A stretch of 64,000 nucleotides of DNA from Streptomyces dysideae (GTDB lineage: Bacteria; Actinomycetota; Actinomycetes; Streptomycetales; Streptomycetaceae), in the NCBI RefSeq assembly GCF_001514305.1, contig NZ_KQ949108.1:1966-65965 (forward strand), written 5' to 3'. A program made the position numbers and the translations under genes. The notes under the pieces were generated by a model, which searched no databases, was not told the origin of the DNA, and saw only the letters and a program-made list of their open reading frames with translations. This document shows, in pieces, positions 59,985 through 64,000 of the stretch (the stretch's first letter is position 1; the number at the start of each line of letters is the position of its first letter).

Positions 59985-62900
59985 TCAGTCCACCGCGGTG
60001 GGCCGCCGCGATGCCGTCATCGCCTGCCCGACGTTCCGCAGCGGCCGCAGCCGGTACGTGTACGCGTAGTCCCGGTTGGCGAACAGCTTGTACTCGTCGT
60101 GGGTGTGGGCGCCCCAGCTGTTGTCGCCGCCCACGCCCATCTGCCGGTACGCGAGCCGCAGGACGACCTCGTCGCGCGGGGTCAGCTGGTAGTCGTGCCG
60201 GGCGCCGACGGACAGGTCCTCCGGGGTGAAGTGGGAGGCGTTGACCTCCAGCAGGGGTTCGCCGGAGACGAGGAGGCCGGTGCCGGTGCCGTCGGTCAGG
60301 GCGATCCAGCGGACGTCGGTCCTGCCGCCGTTCTCCTGCGGGCGGATGTAGGGCTCCCACTGGCCGCAGACGGTGCCGGAGTAGCGGCCGACGTCGGTGC
60401 CGTTGTTGCGGTCCCACTGGTTCTCTTCGGGGCCGCGGCCGTAGTAGTGCAGTTTCTCCAGGCGGCCGGGCAGCAGGAGCAGGGTGCCGACCTCGGGGAT
60501 GTACGGAAGTGAGGACGCGCCCGGGTGCAGGGTGTTGTCGACCTTGATCTCGCCGTTGCCGAAGACCGTGTAGGTGGTGGTGTACGTCGACTCCGTGGTC
60601 GTCGGCAGGGTGCCGCCGACCTTGATCTCGACCGCCCTGTCCCGCAGTGCGCGCACGTCGACGGACGTCACCTTGCGGTTCGTGCCGGCGTCGCGCCAGG
60701 TCTGGTTGCGGATGTGCTGGCCGTTGCCGTGGTCGTTGTCGGTGGGCGCCCGCCAGAAGTTCGGGGCGGGGCCGGAGGTGATGAGCTGTGTGCCGCGGGC
60801 CTTGTACGAGGTGATGACGCCGGTCTTCTTGTCGACCGTCACGGAGAAGCCCCTGCCGGTGACGGTGACCGTCGTGTCGCCGTCCTCGTGGGTGAGCGCC
60901 GGGACGCTGTCCAGCGGTGCCGGCGTCACGGCGGGGCTCTTCGCCTCTACGGCGAGTTGCGCCCTGCCCACCTCGAAGCCGGCCCTCGCCCACTTCGTGG
61001 ATTCCTTGGTGGTGAAGGACAGTTCGAGGAAGTACTCCGTGCCCGGCGCCGGGGCGGCCGGAACCTTGAACGGCACGGTGATGTCCTTGGTGGACAGCGG
61101 CGGCACGTCCAGCTGCGCGCGGCTCAGCCTTCCGCGCTGCACGGCCTTGCCGTCGGCCACGAGGGTCCAACTGCCGTTTAATTCACGGAGGTTGGTGAAC
61201 AGGTTCTCGTTGGTGAGGGTGACCATCCCCCAACCGCCGGAGGTCCATGCGGCGTTGACCGTCTGGTGGATCCGCTTGATCTCGGCGGCCTTGCCGGTGT
61301 GGCCGCGGTCGGCGGTGACGATGCCGTCAGCGACGAAGTTGCCGTCGTTGGGGTTGTCGCCCCAGTCGCCGCCGTACGCGAAGAAGGTCTTCTCGCGCGG
61401 CCGCTTCTCGGTCAGGCCGACCGTGGCCGCGTCGAACCAGAACCGCACCGCGTCGTCCCCGGGACCGCGGCCGTCGGAGGACAGTTCGGCGGCGCTCAGG
61501 GCACGGGCGTAGACCCGCGCGCGGCGGATGGTGCCGCTGAACTCGCGGCTGGGGTTGTCGACGTCGGTGGCGAGGGCGAGCGGTGCGGTGTTCCTGCTGG
61601 GGCGCTGGGTGGTGGTCCGGGTGGCCTTCGCCTCGCCGTCGACGTAGAGGGTCAGCCTGCCCGCGTCCGCGTCGAAGACGCCCGCGATGTGGTGCTCGGT
61701 GCCGGTCCAGTTGTCGGGCACGGCCCAGCCGGCGGTGATCCACTGGCCGCCGCCGTGGATGAAGAACTCGACGCTCTTGTTGGTCTGCTTGAGGGCGTAC
61801 TGGGTGTCGCCCTTGGCGAGGATGGGCTGGTGGTAGCCGGTGACATGCGGGGTGATCCACGCCTCCAGCGTCAGGGAGCCGGTGAGGTCGAGGCTCGCGT
61901 CGCGGGCGAAGACGGTGCCGCCCAAGACGCCCTTGGCGCGGTCGAAGGTGCCGCTGGGGGCCATGATCTCGCCGCGCAGCCTGCCGGGGCCGGTCTCGGT
62001 GAGCAGCCTGCGGGTGGGGGTGGGCCAGCTCAGGGACTGGTCGACGAAGTCCCAGATCCAGCCGCCCTGGAGGACGGGGTAACGGCGGACGAGGTCCCAG
62101 TACTTCTTGAAGTTGCCGTTGGAGTTCCCCATCGCGTGGGAGTACTCGATCATGACGTACGGCCGGGTGTCGGCGGTGTCCTTGGCGCGGGCCTCGACGC
62201 GTGCGGGGCTGTCGTACATCTCCGAGCGGATGTCGCTGATCGTGGGGCGGTCGTCGCCCTCGTACTGGATGACGCGGGTGGTGTCGTACGACTTGATCCA
62301 GTCGTGCATGGCGACGAAGGTGCTGCCGCCGCCCGCCTCGTTGCCGAGGGACCAGATGACGGCCGAGGCGTGGTTCTTGTCGCGGTGGACCATGTTCTGG
62401 GCGCGGGCGACGCAGGCCTCGGTCCAGTCGGCGTGGTTTCCGGGGTACTCGCCGCGGATGCCGTGGGTCTCGAGGTTGGTCTCGTCGACCAGGTAGAGGC
62501 CGTACTCGTCGGCGAGTTCGAGCCAGACCGGGTTGTTGGGGTAGTGCGAGGTGCGGACGCTGTTCATGTTCAGCCGCTTGATGATCGTGATGTCCTCGAT
62601 CATGTCGGCGCGAGTGAGGGACATGCCGCGGTCGGGGTGCATCTCGTGCCGGTTGGTGCCGCGGAAGGAGACGGGCTTGCCGTTGATCCGCATCAGGCCG
62701 TCCTTCAGGGCGAACTCGCGGAAGCCGACCCGGTGCGAGAGGGTCTCGATCACCTTCCCGGCGGGGTCGCGGAGGCGCAGGACCGCCGTGTAGAGGTTCG
62801 GGTGCTCGGCCGACCAGAGCCTGGGCGCGGGTACGGCCTTGACGGACTGGACGGTCACGTCCTTGCCGGCTTCGTCCACTTGGGCCTGCTGCTGCAGCGG

Positions 62901-63893
62901 GCGCGACCAGACGGCGTGTCCGGCCGCGTCGTACAGCTGGGTCTCGACGGTGTACCGGCCGGCGCCGCTCCCGCCGTAGCCGCGCACGCTCGCGGTCACC
63001 GACAGTTCGGCGGACTTGTAGTCGTCGCCGAGCGGGGTGTCCAGGCGGAAGTCGCGCAGGCGCACGGCCGGGGTGGAGTACAGGTAGACCGAGCGGAAGA
63101 TGCCGCTCAGCCGGATCATGTCCTGGTCCTCGAGCCAGTCGCCGTCGGAGTAGCGGTAGACCTCGACGGCGATCTGGTTGGTGCCGGGCTTGAGGTGCTC
63201 GGTGATGTCGTACTCGGCGGGCGTGAAGGAGTCCTCGTGGTAGCCGACGAGTTCGCCGTTGATCCACACGTAGTGGGCGGACTTGACGCCCTCGAAGTGC
63301 AGGAAGGTCCGCCGTCCCGACCAGTCCTTCGGCACCGTGAAGGTACGTCTGTACTGGCCGACGGGGTTGTAGCGGGTGGGCGCGGCGGGCGGCTGCGGCT
63401 CCTCGCCGAGGCCGTTGGGGCCCCAGTAGGGGTAGGTGATGTTGACGTAGATCGGGAAGTCGTAGCCGTGCAGCTGCCAGCAGGAGGGGACGGGGATGGT
63501 GTCCCACTCTCTGTCGTCGACGTCGGTGCGGTGGAAGTCGGCGTCCCGGTCGTCGGGGCGGTCCGCGTAGGCGAACTTCCACTTGCCGTCCAGGCTCAGC
63601 CGGTACGGGGAGCGGGTGCGGTCGGCGGCGAGGGCCTGCCTGACGTCCGCGTACGGCATGAGGGTGGCGTGCGGCGGCTCGGTGCCCAGTCGGAAGATGT
63701 CGATGTTGCCGTTCCACTCCGGGGAGCCGGCCGCTGTCCCGGCCCCCTCGGCCCCGTGCGCGGCGTAGGACGATCCGGACAGGGCGAGCGCGCCGAGGAC
63801 GGCGGCTCCGCCCTCCAGGAGACGACGTCGGCTGACGGCCACGCCCTGGGGGCGGATGGGGTGACCGGCGGGAGACTCGGGAGAGTGCGACAT
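59985..63893 (-). CDS. Secreted GH2 beta-galactosidase with inserted LamG-like domain
   Basis: This 1302-residue exported enzyme has a twin-arginine signal (SRRRLLEGGAAVLGALAL), a LacZ-like sugar-binding and Ig-like N-terminal part, and a GH2 barrel with acid/base Glu519 in WSLGNEAGGG and nucleophile Glu583 in VMIEYSHAMGN. Between WDFVDQSL and AYGGDWGD, still inside the barrel, about 200 residues (630-830) form a LamG/concanavalin-like domain. The LacZ C-terminal beta-sandwich follows. ATG 63893 follows GAGGAAGG; a GTG at 63929 is less likely. It probably degrades galactosides in plant or microbial polymers. The 107 bp upstream show no regulator site I recognise. Confidence 0.93.
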   Translation of the reverse strand: MSHSPESPAGHPIRPQGVAVSRRRLLEGGAAVLGALALSGSSYAAHGAEGAGTAAGSPEWNGNIDIFRLGTEPPHATLMPYADVRQALAADRTRSPYRLSLDGKWKFAYADRPDDRDADFHRTDVDDREWDTIPVPSCWQLHGYDFPIYVNITYPYWGPNGLGEEPQPPAAPTRYNPVGQYRRTFTVPKDWSGRRTFLHFEGVKSAHYVWINGELVGYHEDSFTPAEYDITEHLKPGTNQIAVEVYRYSDGDWLEDQDMIRLSGIFRSVYLYSTPAVRLRDFRLDTPLGDDYKSAELSVTASVRGYGGSGAGRYTVETQLYDAAGHAVWSRPLQQQAQVDEAGKDVTVQSVKAVPAPRLWSAEHPNLYTAVLRLRDPAGKVIETLSHRVGFREFALKDGLMRINGKPVSFRGTNRHEMHPDRGMSLTRADMIEDITIIKRLNMNSVRTSHYPNNPVWLELADEYGLYLVDETNLETHGIRGEYPGNHADWTEACVARAQNMVHRDKNHASAVIWSLGNEAGGGSTFVAMHDWIKSYDTTRVIQYEGDDRPTISDIRSEMYDSPARVEARAKDTADTRPYVMIEYSHAMGNSNGNFKKYWDLVRRYPVLQGGWIWDFVDQSLSWPTPTRRLLTETGPGRLRGEIMAPSGTFDRAKGVLGGTVFARDASLDLTGSLTLEAWITPHVTGYHQPILAKGDTQYALKQTNKSVEFFIHGGGQWITAGWAVPDNWTGTEHHIAGVFDADAGRLTLYVDGEAKATRTTTQRPSRNTAPLALATDVDNPSREFSGTIRRARVYARALSAAELSSDGRGPGDDAVRFWFDAATVGLTEKRPREKTFFAYGGDWGDNPNDGNFVADGIVTADRGHTGKAAEIKRIHQTVNAAWTSGGWGMVTLTNENLFTNLRELNGSWTLVADGKAVQRGRLSRAQLDVPPLSTKDITVPFKVPAAPAPGTEYFLELSFTTKESTKWARAGFEVGRAQLAVEAKSPAVTPAPLDSVPALTHEDGDTTVTVTGRGFSVTVDKKTGVITSYKARGTQLITSGPAPNFWRAPTDNDHGNGQHIRNQTWRDAGTNRKVTSVDVRALRDRAVEIKVGGTLPTTTESTYTTTYTVFGNGEIKVDNTLHPGASSLPYIPEVGTLLLLPGRLEKLHYYGRGPEENQWDRNNGTDVGRYSGTVCGQWEPYIRPQENGGRTDVRWIALTDGTGTGLLVSGEPLLEVNASHFTPEDLSVGARHDYQLTPRDEVVLRLAYRQMGVGGDNSWGAHTHDEYKLFANRDYAYTYRLRPLRNVGQAMTASRRPTAVD

Positions 63894-64000
63894 GACCGTG
63901 GCCTTCCTCGCAACGACTGTGCGCTGCACGGCTTGAGGGAGCGTCAGATCTTGTGCGGTGCTGTTGGTAAACCGAACGAACCCTAGGATGCGAACCCGAG

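Noticed and set aside
61266..63986. 906-residue plus-strand open frame opposite the GH2 gene
   Set aside because: Low-complexity shadow of the beta-galactosidase; the minus frame has a signal peptide, both catalytic Glu residues and a good ribosome site.
1..64000. tRNA, rRNA, CRISPR arrays and transposases
   Set aside because: I saw no tRNA-like cloverleaf signatures, no regularly spaced repeats and no DDE-type or tyrosine recombinase proteins. Absence is by eye only.

Overview
The window is chromosomal DNA of a Streptomyces-type actinomycete. GC content is very high with strongly G/C-biased third codon positions, GTG starts are common, and genes are often coupled by 4-bp ATGA or GTGA overlaps. 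Gene content fits as well: a short GT4 glycogen synthase beside glgC, an Rpf-LysM-M23 wall enzyme, a PAS-GAF-SpoIIE-HATPase phosphatase, DUF6879 and DUF5753-type regulators, and a type III polyketide synthase.

Layout. 0-12 kb holds housekeeping and regulatory genes: glutaminase, an FMN-binding oxidase-like protein, a hydrolase divergent from a MarR regulator, a CapA-like protein, a sigma factor / unknown protein / anti-sigma set, an Fpg/Nei glycosylase, a SpoIIE-type phosphatase, a lipoprotein and a lipase maturation factor-like membrane protein. 12.1-18.9 kb is a damaged L-fucose/L-rhamnose-type sugar acid operon (lactonase, mutarotase, aldo/keto reductase, SDR, dehydratase, ABC transporter). 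Its dehydratase is fused in frame to the transporter permease, its ATPase has lost the 5' half, and it is followed by remnants of a DUF2071 protein and a GH20 hexosaminidase. 19-35.5 kb is mostly ordinary: amidase, SDRs, a WS/DGAT-type acyltransferase, glgA-glgC, a ferric-reductase-like protein, a DMT transporter, an Rpf-like enzyme, gnd, and a panD/GNAT/racemase operon. 35.6-37.15 kb is a graveyard (ABC, MFS and epimerase fragments). 37.15-41.2 kb is a compact biosynthetic operon: UbiA prenyltransferase, type III PKS, ICMT-like methyltransferase and FAD oxidoreductase, resembling the srsABC phenolic-lipid operon with a prenyltransferase added. 41.3-47.9 kb carries small accessory genes: a phosphotransferase, a DUF5753/DUF6879 set, a methyltransferase and an HNH nuclease.

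47.9-59.7 kb is a defence island. It contains remnants of a DUF2326 protein and a PD-(D/E)XK nuclease, an SMC/RecF-like ATPase with a 131-residue partner and a truncated third gene, a PASTA-protein remnant, a Phd-VapC pair, McrB-McrC, an internally deleted UvrD-type helicase, and a stand-alone N6-adenine DNA methylase with an N-terminal helix-turn-helix. A shared 15-bp imperfect palindrome lies in front of both the ATPase operon and the methylase, suggesting that the two are controlled together. The window ends with a large Tat-exported GH2 beta-galactosidase that carries a LamG-like domain inserted in its barrel.

The most striking overall property is the number of deletion scars joining gene fragments, some head to head and some in frame. 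No tRNA, rRNA, CRISPR array or intact transposase was seen.
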